DNA of 25,210 nt from CAZVWW01 sp964631265 (GTDB lineage: Bacteria; Thermotogota; Thermotogae; MWEM01): assembly GCA_964631265.1 (NCBI GenBank), contig CAZVWW010000022.1, forward strand, positions 1 to 25,210, given 5' to 3'. Below are positions 16,069 through 23,803 of this stretch, in pieces; position 1 is the first letter of the stretch; every line of letters starts with the position of its first letter. Made by a program: the position numbers and the translations under genes. Below the pieces are notes generated by a model. It was not told the DNA's origin. It was given only the letters and a program-made list of their open reading frames with translations, and made no database searches.

Positions 16069-16959
16069 ATGGTTGCAGTCCTGAATGGAGAACTCGTTGA
16101 AAAGGATTTGAAACATCTAAGGATTGAGAACAGAGGAACGACATTTGCCGACGGACTTTTTGAAGTGGTCCGGATCCTTGAAGGACAGCCTGTTTTCCTG
16201 AAAGACCATTATAACAGGATGAAGGAGAGCGCGGCGTTCTTTTCCATCCCCTTTCATTATACAGAGAAAGACGTCTACTCATATGCCGATTCACTCATCA
16301 GCAGGAACCGCCTGCCGGACGGGGAGTTCTATATTGAACTGACAAGAGGGCCGGATGAATATCGGGATCATACGTACCCTGAGCATCCCGAGCCGACCTT
16401 TTTTATCTTGAGTCTGCCGTTGAGAAAGATCAACAGAGAGAACTGGCAAAAAGGTGTCAAGCTTTCTATCTATCCCGATCTGCGTCATCAGCTCTGTGAA
16501 CACAAGACCATCAATCTACTGCCGAATGTCATGGCAAAGAATTTTGCCTATTCCACAGGTGCCTATGATGCAATGATGTTTCGTAAAGATGAACGTGGCA
16601 GGAAATACATCACGGAGGGCGGCAGTTCGACCTATTTTCTGATCAAAGACAACCGTGTGGTGACCCCTGAGGTGGACAATATCCTTCCCGGAATCACCCG
16701 GAAAAAGGTTATCAACCTGTGCAGGCGTATGGATATATCCGTTGAGGAGAGAAGGGTCTTTCTTGATGAGATAGATGGCGCTGATGAGGCATTCCTGGCC
16801 AGCACCGTCTCTCAGGTAATGCCTGTCAGAAAGATAAAGGACAAAGATTTTCCTGTCATCGGTGAAACCACAAAACAACTGATGAAAAGATTTACAGAAA
16901 TGATCAATGAGGAGATAGACTCAATGAAGAAAAGAGATGAGGGTTATGACAGGGTTTAA
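16069..16959 (+). CDS. Class IV PLP aminotransferase (D-amino acid / branched-chain type)
   Basis: The protein is 296 residues of fold-type IV. The N-terminus MVAVLNGELVEKD...NRGTTFADGLFEVVR is typical of D-amino acid and branched-chain aminotransferases and aminodeoxychorismate lyase. The PLP lysine is K146 in CEHKTINLLPNV, and E183 in TEGGSSTYF should contact the cofactor nitrogen. Family members interconvert amino and keto acids; in this operon it could deaminate D- or L-residues released from dipeptides. Pure sequence does not separate D-amino acid from branched-chain or lyase activity. The start lies 11 bases after the epimerase stop with a weak Shine-Dalgarno, and the 3' end overlaps the next gene. 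Confidence 0.9.
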   Translation: MVAVLNGELVEKDLKHLRIENRGTTFADGLFEVVRILEGQPVFLKDHYNRMKESAAFFSIPFHYTEKDVYSYADSLISRNRLPDGEFYIELTRGPDEYRDHTYPEHPEPTFFILSLPLRKINRENWQKGVKLSIYPDLRHQLCEHKTINLLPNVMAKNFAYSTGAYDAMMFRKDERGRKYITEGGSSTYFLIKDNRVVTPEVDNILPGITRKKVINLCRRMDISVEERRVFLDEIDGADEAFLASTVSQVMPVRKIKDKDFPVIGETTKQLMKRFTEMINEEIDSMKKRDEGYDRV

Positions 16960-18058
16960 ATTATTCAGAAATATGGAACTTTATGATCCTGAGCTTTTGG
17001 GGATCCGTGATATCCTCGTTTATGATGACAAGATCATCAAAATCGAAAAGGATATCAACTTCAATCTGGCTAAATACGAGGCGTACGATTGTTCCGGCTT
17101 GTTATGTGTGCCCGGTTTTGTGGACGGACATGTTCATATCATAGGTGGCGGTGGCGAGGGGGGCTTCTTCACAAGAACCACCCCCGGAGAACCGGAGGCC
17201 TTCTTTAAGGTGGGAACGACCACGGTTATCGGCCTGCTTGGCACGGATGCCGTTACAAGAACACATTCCGAGCTGCTGGGACAGGCGCGAAAATTTACCC
17301 ATTCCAATCTCAACACTTATATCATGACAGGGTCCTATTCGTATCCGCCGATGAGCCTGACCGGTTCCATTAAAACCGATATTGTCTTTATACCTGAATT
17401 TATCGGGGTCGGGGAAGTTGCCATAGCCGATCACAGAAGCTCAGGAATCTCTCCTGTAGAGCTTAGACGACTGGGCCTTGATTCCCGAGTTTCGGGCATG
17501 CTGGCCGGGAAGGCGGGGAAGATCATCGTCCATCTCGGGGGTTCCGACTGCCGGCTCGAGGTCTTAAAAAAGAGTGTGGAAAGAGATGATGTACCGGCCT
17601 CCCAATTCCTGCCAACCCACATTAACCGGACAGAAGAATTACTGGAAGACGGTATACTCTGGATCAACGATTACAACGGCTACATCGATTTTACCGCCGG
17701 GGACGAAACGGCGGAGATCCTCTCTTCAATCGTTAATTCGGAAACCCCTCTTGAACGGATACTGATATCAACGGATGCATGGGGCAGTAAACCGGTCTTT
17801 GACAACGGTCAGCTTGTATCAATTGAAAGGGCGGGCGAGGATCCGCTTTTAAAGACATTCAGAAAGCTGGTTCTGGATCACAGTCTACCGGTTCAGCAGG
17901 CTTTGAAACCCTTCACATCCAACGTCTCGGATTATTTTGGGTTGAAAAACGGTACCGGTCATATACGCGAGGGTGAAAAGGCCTCTTTTGTGTTGTTTAC
18001 CAGTGATTTTAACATCAAAAAAACCGTGTCAAACGGGAGGATTGTCTGGAAAAAATGA
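16937..18058 (+). CDS. Isoaspartyl dipeptidase-like metallo-amidohydrolase
   Basis: The protein has 373 residues of the amidohydrolase superfamily. H65 and H67 lie in GHVHIIGGGGEGG, with E74 in the same loop. TGSY (Y134), H199 in IIVHLGG, H228 in LPTHINR and D280 in ISTDAWGS match the isoaspartyl dipeptidase layout. Enzymes of this type cleave beta-aspartyl dipeptides in the cytoplasm. At the position of the carboxylated lysine of E. coli IadA (before AISDHRS) this protein has E160 (GEVAIADHRSS), a different metal bridge. The start overlaps the aminotransferase end by 23 bases; an ATG at 16946 is an alternative. No better family is apparent, but the exact peptide bond is uncertain. Confidence 0.87.
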   Translation: MRVMTGFKLFRNMELYDPELLGIRDILVYDDKIIKIEKDINFNLAKYEAYDCSGLLCVPGFVDGHVHIIGGGGEGGFFTRTTPGEPEAFFKVGTTTVIGLLGTDAVTRTHSELLGQARKFTHSNLNTYIMTGSYSYPPMSLTGSIKTDIVFIPEFIGVGEVAIADHRSSGISPVELRRLGLDSRVSGMLAGKAGKIIVHLGGSDCRLEVLKKSVERDDVPASQFLPTHINRTEELLEDGILWINDYNGYIDFTAGDETAEILSSIVNSETPLERILISTDAWGSKPVFDNGQLVSIERAGEDPLLKTFRKLVLDHSLPVQQALKPFTSNVSDYFGLKNGTGHIREGEKASFVLFTSDFNIKKTVSNGRIVWKK

Positions 18059-18109
18059 GTCTATGGTAAAATAGTAAGAACAAGCCATTCAATATCGGAG
18101 GTGTTATGC

Positions 18110-19189
18110 TTGTATGGACAGGCTCCCGGACGGGTTAATATAATCGGTGAACACGTTGACTACAACGACGGTTTTATCATGCCCTTTGCCATTGACAAAA
18201 CGACAAAAGTTCATATTCGTGAATCCCGTGGTGAAAAATACATCATCTCTTCCAGCGGTTTCGAAGAAAAGGCCTTTCAACCTGTTGAAATCAAAAAAAG
18301 TGGAGACTGGACGGACTATGTAAAGGGTGCCATCTTCTTTCTGACTCGGGAGTTCAACATGAATATCCCGCCCGTTGAACTCCACATAGAATCAACTGTC
18401 CCCCTTGGAGCCGGTTTGTCGAGCAGCGCCGCTATTGAAGTGGCCACGCTGATGGCGATAAACGGGTATATGGGGTTGGAGATGGAAGAGGAAAGGATTT
18501 ATCGCCTGGCGCAGCAGATTGAGAACGATTTTGTCGGTGTGAAATGCGGCATAATGGACCAGTTTATCTCCGTTATGGGGAAAGCGGGGAAGGCGGTCTT
18601 TCTGGATACGATGACCATGGAACATCAATATGTTGATCTGAAACTCGAGAGTTCCGGTTTCTTTATCATCGATTCAAATGTCAAGCATGCGCTTGGAGAT
18701 GGCGAATACAACAAAAGAAGAGAAGAGTGTGAGAGTGCCCTGAAAAAACTTAACAAAAGCAGTTTCAGGGAAATCAGCATTGATGAGCTCGAAGAGAATA
18801 AAAAGCACTTGACGCCTGAGGAATACAAACGCTCACTGCACGTCCTGACAGAGAACGAGCGGGTACTGGCATGCCGACAGGCCCTTGAAAAAGGCTGGGA
18901 AAGCAAAGCCGGCGAGATACTCCTGCAATCACACGAGAGCCTCCGGGACCATTACGAGGTAAGTTGCGGGGAGATTGACTATCTTGTTGAGGCGTTCATT
19001 AAGATGGAAAAGGTAAACGGCGCCCGGATCATGGGTGGGGGATTTGGCGGCAGTCTGATTGTGCTGGCCGATAAGACTCTCTGCCGGGAGGATCTGGAAG
19101 GGGTGGCTGCTGAATACAAAGAGAGATACAAGGTTGATTTTGAACTCTACAGTGTAACGCCTTCAGAGGGTGCTGTATTCGTTGAATGA
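18110..19189 (+). CDS. galK: Galactokinase
   Basis: This is a GHMP kinase of 359 residues starting at TTG 18110, which lies 8 bases after GGAGG. This start gives MYGQAPGRVNIIGEH, the short N-terminus known for Thermotoga galactokinase. An in-frame GTG at 18101 overlaps the Shine-Dalgarno itself, and an ATG at 18106 is out of frame. The galactokinase signature GRVNIIGEHVDYNDG, the ATP loop PLGAGLSSSAA, the catalytic Asp in CGIMDQF and GARIMGGGFGGS are all present. It phosphorylates galactose to galactose-1-phosphate. No other Leloir gene is in the window; it follows the dipeptidase-like gene by 51 bases, so its link with the peptide genes is unclear. Confidence 0.92.
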   Translation: MYGQAPGRVNIIGEHVDYNDGFIMPFAIDKTTKVHIRESRGEKYIISSSGFEEKAFQPVEIKKSGDWTDYVKGAIFFLTREFNMNIPPVELHIESTVPLGAGLSSSAAIEVATLMAINGYMGLEMEEERIYRLAQQIENDFVGVKCGIMDQFISVMGKAGKAVFLDTMTMEHQYVDLKLESSGFFIIDSNVKHALGDGEYNKRREECESALKKLNKSSFREISIDELEENKKHLTPEEYKRSLHVLTENERVLACRQALEKGWESKAGEILLQSHESLRDHYEVSCGEIDYLVEAFIKMEKVNGARIMGGGFGGSLIVLADKTLCREDLEGVAAEYKERYKVDFELYSVTPSEGAVFVE

Positions 19190-20177
19190 TACAAAAAAAA
19201 GTGATGCTGTTTTAAAAGGAATTCAAAATGATATAATAGAACAGGTCGGTGAATCGGCTTTTAATATCGGATTCTCAGGCGGTCTTGATTCAACCGCTCT
19301 CGCTGCAATCTCTGCAGACGTATTGAAGAGAGATAAAGTGACGCTTGTTCATGTGATATACGGGCCTTATACATACTCCAAAACGTTGGAAAACGTGTTA
19401 ACCCTGTCTGAGAAGTTGAGATTAAGTTTAAGGATCATCAACATGCGTCAGGTTCAGGAAAAGGTCCTGAAAAATGGACCCGCCTGCAATCGGTGCACCA
19501 GAAAGGTCAAGATTGCCGGGGTCCGCAAAACGATAAAAGACAAAAACACACTGGTTGGAACCGGCGCTAATCTCTCCGACAGCTGGGGGGATTACGGGAT
19601 GAAGATGCTCAATGGTATCTATGCGCCCTTTCTCGATATTGGAAAGGATGAGATAAGAAGGTTTCTCACCCATTACTCGATCAAAGAGGAAGAGGTTAAG
19701 ATCGGAGAATCCAAATTCAGAGAGGGGTGTAAAGCCAAGCATCTGTTAAAGCTGATGGCTGTCCCCCGGTATCATGGGCACAGTGTCTGTCTATCCAATG
19801 AGATTCTACTCGATATCCTCTCCCAAACCGGAATAAAACCGGACATCGCCAATGTCAAGATCGTGGGTCCTTTGAAAAAGAACATTGCTCTGATCAACAT
19901 AAGCCCGTTGCCGCCGGTCGGGATAACGGATGAGATAGTTTTAAGGTTAAAGAAAATCGAGACGGTTGATGAGGTGATACTCGTTGATGCACCTCTCGAA
20001 CTGAAGGTCAAGGCGAATCCGTCGATATTCAGAAGTGCCACTGCAAGAGCAAGGCTTGAGGCGGGGCCTCTCGGAAGGGATTTTGCTGACAAAACCAGCA
20101 TACACTGGGAAGAGAGTCCGAACAACAAACTCCATACATTTCATGTTGTTGATTGTAGAAAAAAACAGGAGGCATAG
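19182..20177 (+). CDS. PP-loop ATP pyrophosphatase family protein, function unknown
   Basis: The N-terminal half is an adenine-nucleotide alpha hydrolase with the PP-loop SGGLDS (32-37 from TTG 19182), a CNRC pair (C102, C105) and VGTGANLSD. This recalls LarE, TtuA and other sulfur- or amide-transfer enzymes that adenylate a substrate. Further cysteines at 183 and 203 could serve sulfur or metal chemistry. The C-terminal third (about 200-330) I do not recognise. The start is uncertain: GTG 19170 abuts its own GAGGG, TTG 19182 is 11 bases away, and an ATG at 19186 (overlapping the galK stop) is one base out of frame across a run of eight A. It lies between galK and the carbonic-anhydrase-like gene. 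Confidence 0.75.
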   Translation: MNDTKKSDAVLKGIQNDIIEQVGESAFNIGFSGGLDSTALAAISADVLKRDKVTLVHVIYGPYTYSKTLENVLTLSEKLRLSLRIINMRQVQEKVLKNGPACNRCTRKVKIAGVRKTIKDKNTLVGTGANLSDSWGDYGMKMLNGIYAPFLDIGKDEIRRFLTHYSIKEEEVKIGESKFREGCKAKHLLKLMAVPRYHGHSVCLSNEILLDILSQTGIKPDIANVKIVGPLKKNIALINISPLPPVGITDEIVLRLKKIETVDEVILVDAPLELKVKANPSIFRSATARARLEAGPLGRDFADKTSIHWEESPNNKLHTFHVVDCRKKQEA

Positions 20178-20178
20178 T

Positions 20179-20688
20179 ATGACGATAAAATACAGAGGAA
20201 AATCACCCGTTATCCACAAGGGGGCGTTTGTTGCCCCAAACGCCGTGATTATCGGAGACGTTCTCATAGAAGAAAATGCAAGTGTCTGGTATGGGGCGGT
20301 CCTCAGAGGGGATATGGCACCGATCCGGGTGGGGGCATCAAGTAATATCCAGGATAATGCAACCGTACACACCGACACCGGCAAGCCGTCCATCATCGGG
20401 GAGAACGTGACAGTCGGCCATAACGCCGTTATACATGGCTGTACGATCGATGATTGCTCGTTGATCGGGATTGGTGCAATCGTCCTGAACAGCGCCCGGG
20501 TGAAAAGCGGGGCTGTTGTCGCTGCCGGATCACTTGTCAAAGAAGGGGTCGAAGTGCCGGCCAACAAACTGGTGGCCGGAGTGCCGGCTGAAGTGAAAAA
20601 AGAACTGGATGGTTCCATCGATCAGCTCAAAGAGCATGCCGGTCATTATGTGAAACTGGCCGGAGAACATCAAGAAGAGGTGGAGTAA
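20179..20688 (+). CDS. Gamma-carbonic anhydrase-like left-handed beta-helix protein
   Basis: The protein is 169 residues from the ATG at 20179, with AGGAGG upstream; the frame is open further back but overlaps the PP-loop gene. Hexapeptide repeats (I-G-D-V-L-I, I-G-E-N-V-T-V-G, I-G-I-G-A-I-V) build a left-handed beta helix. H64, H81 and H86 match the three zinc/iron ligands of gamma-class carbonic anhydrases (VHTDTGKP and VGHNAVIHGC). The C-terminus forms a helix with several His and Glu residues. Such proteins (YrdA, PaaY, CaiE relatives) may hydrate CO2 or hydrolyse thioesters, and many have no proven activity. It starts 1 base after the PP-loop gene and ends 4 bases before the hydrolase gene. 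Confidence 0.9.
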   Translation: MTIKYRGKSPVIHKGAFVAPNAVIIGDVLIEENASVWYGAVLRGDMAPIRVGASSNIQDNATVHTDTGKPSIIGENVTVGHNAVIHGCTIDDCSLIGIGAIVLNSARVKSGAVVAAGSLVKEGVEVPANKLVAGVPAEVKKELDGSIDQLKEHAGHYVKLAGEHQEEVE

Positions 20689-20692
20689 ACAA

Positions 20693-21463
20693 ATGTGGTT
20701 TGACAATATCCCTGGAAACACAACGGTCGTGTCGGAGGAATGTGAACCGAAGTTTTTTAAAGGTTCGAAGACCTCAATCTTACTTATTCATGGATACACC
20801 GGCTCACCTCATGACATGCTCTATCTTGGTAAAAGACTTCACAACGCCGGATTCTCAGTCTACACTCCCAGGCTTCCCGGACACGGGACGAACAGTGTTG
20901 ATTTTTTAAACAGTAATTACAAACAATGGCTCAGAACGGTGACAGATGCCTATATATACCTGCAGAAGAAAAGCGAAGAGACGTATATCTGCGGCTTATC
21001 CATGGGGGGGCTGCTGACCATTCTACTTGCCGGTCTATTCAACCCGAAACGCATCGCATTGGCATCTCCAGCCATCGACAATTACAATAAGAAGATATGG
21101 CTTACACCCGTTTTGAAATGGTTTACCAGGAAGATAAAAAAGAGCAGCGAGCAAACCTTCGACGTAGAGTATCTCAACACCCTTGCCCGGCAATACTGGA
21201 ATTATGACTGGCCTTCAAAGGCTGCCGACCTTTTGAAACTCCAGCTGATGGCGAGGAAAAGACTGGAAAGAGTCGGATCAGATTGTTTGACGATTGTCTC
21301 AAAGGGGGACAAAACAGTCCCCTGGTCAGTTGCTGATCAGATCGAAGGGGGTATCCGTTCCAAGAAGAAAAAGAGACTGGTTTTAGAAGAGAGTCCGCAT
21401 GTTGTTGTGAACGATATCGAAAAGGAAAAAGTTGCGGATGCGATAATCGACTGGTTTAGTTAA
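20693..21463 (+). CDS. Alpha/beta hydrolase, carboxylesterase/monoacylglycerol lipase type
   Basis: The protein has 256 residues with no signal peptide. The oxyanion motif HGYTGSP (33-39), the nucleophile elbow GLSMGG (Ser103), Asp206 in SKGDKTVP and His236 in ESPHVVVND form a complete catalytic triad in the order expected for esterases of the Est30 type. LPGHGTN is also typical. It should hydrolyse carboxylic esters or short acylglycerols in the cytoplasm. It lies 4 bases after the carbonic-anhydrase-like gene with an AGGTGGAG Shine-Dalgarno, so it is the last gene of that run. The sigma-factor promoter begins right after its stop. Confidence 0.9.
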   Translation: MWFDNIPGNTTVVSEECEPKFFKGSKTSILLIHGYTGSPHDMLYLGKRLHNAGFSVYTPRLPGHGTNSVDFLNSNYKQWLRTVTDAYIYLQKKSEETYICGLSMGGLLTILLAGLFNPKRIALASPAIDNYNKKIWLTPVLKWFTRKIKKSSEQTFDVEYLNTLARQYWNYDWPSKAADLLKLQLMARKRLERVGSDCLTIVSKGDKTVPWSVADQIEGGIRSKKKKRLVLEESPHVVVNDIEKEKVADAIIDWFS

Positions 21464-21469
21464 GTTTTT

Positions 21470-21496
21470 GAACTTTTTCTATCAAACTGAGTCTAA
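21470..21496 (+). promoter_or_regulatory. RpoE-type ECF promoter upstream of the sigma factor gene
   Basis: GAACTT and GTCTAA are separated by 15 bases. This matches the known E. coli sigma-E consensus (GAACTT, 15-16 bases, GTCTAA). It lies 22 bases before the GTG of an ECF sigma factor gene, where an autoregulated promoter would be expected. Confidence 0.7.
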
Positions 21497-21518
21497 ACAT
21501 GTGTAGGGGGGAATCCTC

Positions 21519-22136
21519 GTGTTTTCCAAAGGTAGTAATGGTTCCACGAACGAGGGGATGGAAAGACGCGAGAATGAAAGACGTTTTGTCAATGCCCTGA
21601 AAAAGAAGAAGATGTGGGCATACGAACGTCTTTATGATGAATACAGTGGAATCGTCGGCGGGATTGCGAGATCCTATCTGAACATTGACGATGTCGAAGA
21701 TGTTATCCAGGAAGTATTCATAAGAGTCTATAAAAGTATCAAACGTTTTAAAGGTCAATCTTCTTTTTCCACCTGGCTTTACAGGATAGCCGTTAATGTC
21801 TGTAAAGACCAGATAAAAAAACAAGCCCGAAGGTCTGAGACATTTACCGATTTCGACGAGGGGGAAGAATCGGGATTTAGTGAACCGGAGGCGGAAGTGG
21901 ATGTTGAGAATCAGGTCAACAGTGAGATCAGGATCGAAAGGTTTCGAGAGATTATGCAGGATCTTTCCGAGGAAGACCGCCTTTTTATCACACTCCGCGA
22001 CATCGAAGGGCTTGATTACGAGGAGATCAGCAAGGTTGTTGACAAACCCCTGGGCACAGTGAAAAGCAGGCTCTATTACGCGAGAAAGAGATTGAAGAAG
22101 CTACTGAAAAACAGTAGTATCGGAGAGGATTTTTAG
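21519..22136 (+). CDS. ECF (RpoE-type) sigma factor
   Basis: The protein is 205 residues from GTG 21519, with AGGGGGGA upstream. Region 2 spans about 33-108 (YDEYSGIVGGIARSYLNIDDVEDVIQEVFIRVYKSI...FSTWLYRIAVNVCKDQ). An acidic linker follows, then region 4 at about 147-198 (LSEEDRLFITLRDIEGLDYEEISKVVDKPLGTVKSRLYYARKRLK), a clear DNA-binding helix-turn-helix. It lacks regions 1 and 3, as expected for ECF factors. It is followed 18 bases later by a zinc-finger anti-sigma gene and then an RseB-like gene, so it should answer to cell-envelope stress. An ATG at 21558 is possible but less well placed. Confidence 0.93.
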   Translation: MFSKGSNGSTNEGMERRENERRFVNALKKKKMWAYERLYDEYSGIVGGIARSYLNIDDVEDVIQEVFIRVYKSIKRFKGQSSFSTWLYRIAVNVCKDQIKKQARRSETFTDFDEGEESGFSEPEAEVDVENQVNSEIRIERFREIMQDLSEEDRLFITLRDIEGLDYEEISKVVDKPLGTVKSRLYYARKRLKKLLKNSSIGEDF

Positions 22137-22154
22137 CTTTAAAGGAGGCAGGTC

Positions 22155-22640
22155 ATGGATTGTAAGGAGTTCAGAGAAACGTATTTGGATCGATATTTGG
22201 ATGAAGATATGAACTCGCAGGAGATTCGTGAATTTCGGGAGCATATGAGCGAATGTGAGAGTTGCAGGGATTTATTTAAGTCCTACAAAGGTATGATCAA
22301 TTACCAGAGGATACGGGCAACTTATCAGTCCAGTGGTAAGGGGAAGGTACAGTTTATGAAAAAAGTTAAGAGAAGAAGAAATCTCCCTTATCAGTTAGTG
22401 GCCGGTGTGGCGGTCTTTGCCATAGGCTTTTTCGGCGTCAAGACTTACTTCGACTTTAACAGAGTCAACCAACGTTACGAAACCATCGTCAACAAGAGTG
22501 TTGAGATGCTCAACACAGCTTCTAAAAACGAAAAAGAACAGAATCTCAACCCTAAGAGCGCTTCAACGAATCAAAAACAAAATCAACTTGAGATAGAAAC
22601 AGACAGGATCTATAACCTTCTCAACGACAGCGAAAAGTAA
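22155..22640 (+). CDS. Membrane-bound zinc-finger anti-sigma factor
   Basis: The protein has 161 residues. The N-terminal anti-sigma domain has C3 and H30-x3-C34-x2-C37, the zf-HC2 zinc-binding pattern. A single membrane helix spans about 79-96, after a basic stretch KKVKRRRN that places the N-terminus in the cytoplasm. The remaining 65 residues would be outside the membrane and are rich in Asn, Lys and Gln. It should hold the ECF sigma factor until an envelope signal triggers its release. It has a good AAAGGAGG site and lies 18 bases after the sigma gene. Confidence 0.92.
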   Translation: MDCKEFRETYLDRYLDEDMNSQEIREFREHMSECESCRDLFKSYKGMINYQRIRATYQSSGKGKVQFMKKVKRRRNLPYQLVAGVAVFAIGFFGVKTYFDFNRVNQRYETIVNKSVEMLNTASKNEKEQNLNPKSASTNQKQNQLEIETDRIYNLLNDSEK

Positions 22641-22676
22641 AAAAGATAACGGTTGATACCCAAGCAGGTGATCGGG

Positions 22677-23750
22677 TTGCCCCTTGAAAATAGATATAAG
22701 TTTTTTGTAGCTCTTTTGTTATCAGTTTTTCTTCTTTCATCAGTAATGGCAGACAGCGGTAATAATACCATTGAAACTAATAATCCAGAAGAATTTAATA
22801 TCCTGAAAAACAATCCGGAGCTCCTTGTTGAAAGGGTTCTCGAAAGTTATGAGAACAGTTGTGTTACCGGGACGAGGATATTGATGGAAACCGGTGAGTC
22901 CTACCGCTACCGGTATGAGTTTGTTATGAGAAACGGCAGCAACAAGATTGTCTCTCTTAAGATGCCTTACAGAGTCACCTGGTATCGATTGAACAGAAAC
23001 GGGTACATCATTCAGAACGGCTCGAAGTATCCTCTGAAAAACAAGTTAAAAGACCTTGAAGATGTCTTTCTTGAAGAATTAAAGTCCACTGAATTTGACA
23101 TTGATATATCTGAGATACAATACTCGGGGATCCCGGCGTTTTATGTCTACGCAGTAGCAGAAGAGCAGACCTATCGCGCCATTGTGTTGAAAAAAAGCAT
23201 GCAGTTCATTCGAATAGAGAGACAGACCCAAAAAAATCTGACCGTCATGATATATGACAATCTCAACAGCGGGGAGCCGTCGTCTTTTAATAATCAGATC
23301 AAGTGGTATGAGGATATCCCCTTATATACCGAAACAGCCACATCGACAGAGACAACCCCCACTGTGGATTCCACCGCTGTGGTGGAAGAAAGCACTCAAG
23401 AGGACCTTGATGAAAAGATACTCAGTGATTTCGAGCCATACCTCGATCCGATCCTATCAAATTACAAACTTCAGAATACGGATCTGGTGGAATTTACCGA
23501 TGCAAGGGCCATGTTTTTGACGGTGGAAATCACTGAAAAAGAGAAAAAGTCTCTGGCCATTGTGATTGTAAAACACAAGAACAAACCCGTCCGGATGGAT
23601 TCGAAGTCAATCTTCGGAAAGGTTCCGGAAGAATACAACATGGTGCAGCACACGGACGAAAACGTTGAAATCAACGTTATCGGCCCGTTTGAAAATGACT
23701 ACCTTCTGGAAATCCTTCAGGTGATATCGCCGGAAGAAACCGAAGAATGA
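22677..23750 (+). CDS. Secreted RseB/LolA-fold-like protein, probable regulator of the anti-sigma factor
   Basis: From TTG 22677 (AGGTG 6 bases upstream) the protein has 357 residues; a TTG at 22653 and a GTG at 22668 are in-frame alternatives with poorer sites. A signal peptide (1-26) leads to a beta-rich domain (about 36-210) that resembles the MucB/RseB and LolA-type sorting-protein fold (VERVLESYENSCVTGTRILMETGE...). A Thr/Glu-rich linker (about 216-245) and a second small domain (about 250-350) follow, the two-domain plan of RseB. In known systems RseB shields the anti-sigma factor from proteolysis. Similarity is by layout and position more than motif, so the assignment is moderate. Confidence 0.65.
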   Translation: MPLENRYKFFVALLLSVFLLSSVMADSGNNTIETNNPEEFNILKNNPELLVERVLESYENSCVTGTRILMETGESYRYRYEFVMRNGSNKIVSLKMPYRVTWYRLNRNGYIIQNGSKYPLKNKLKDLEDVFLEELKSTEFDIDISEIQYSGIPAFYVYAVAEEQTYRAIVLKKSMQFIRIERQTQKNLTVMIYDNLNSGEPSSFNNQIKWYEDIPLYTETATSTETTPTVDSTAVVEESTQEDLDEKILSDFEPYLDPILSNYKLQNTDLVEFTDARAMFLTVEITEKEKKSLAIVIVKHKNKPVRMDSKSIFGKVPEEYNMVQHTDENVEINVIGPFENDYLLEILQVISPEETEE

Positions 23751-23803
23751 CGCAACAAATATCCCTTCCGTTTTAACCATATTAGCCCATGTTATAAATA
23801 ATC

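Noticed and set aside
18044..18075. Possible promoter before galK (TTGTCT and TAAAAT)
   Set aside because: The spacing of 19 bases and poor hexamers make it no better than chance.
19947..20618. Long open frame (223 codons) on the minus strand
   Set aside because: It is antisense to the PP-loop and carbonic-anhydrase-like genes; the hexapeptide-repeat base pattern creates the open frame.
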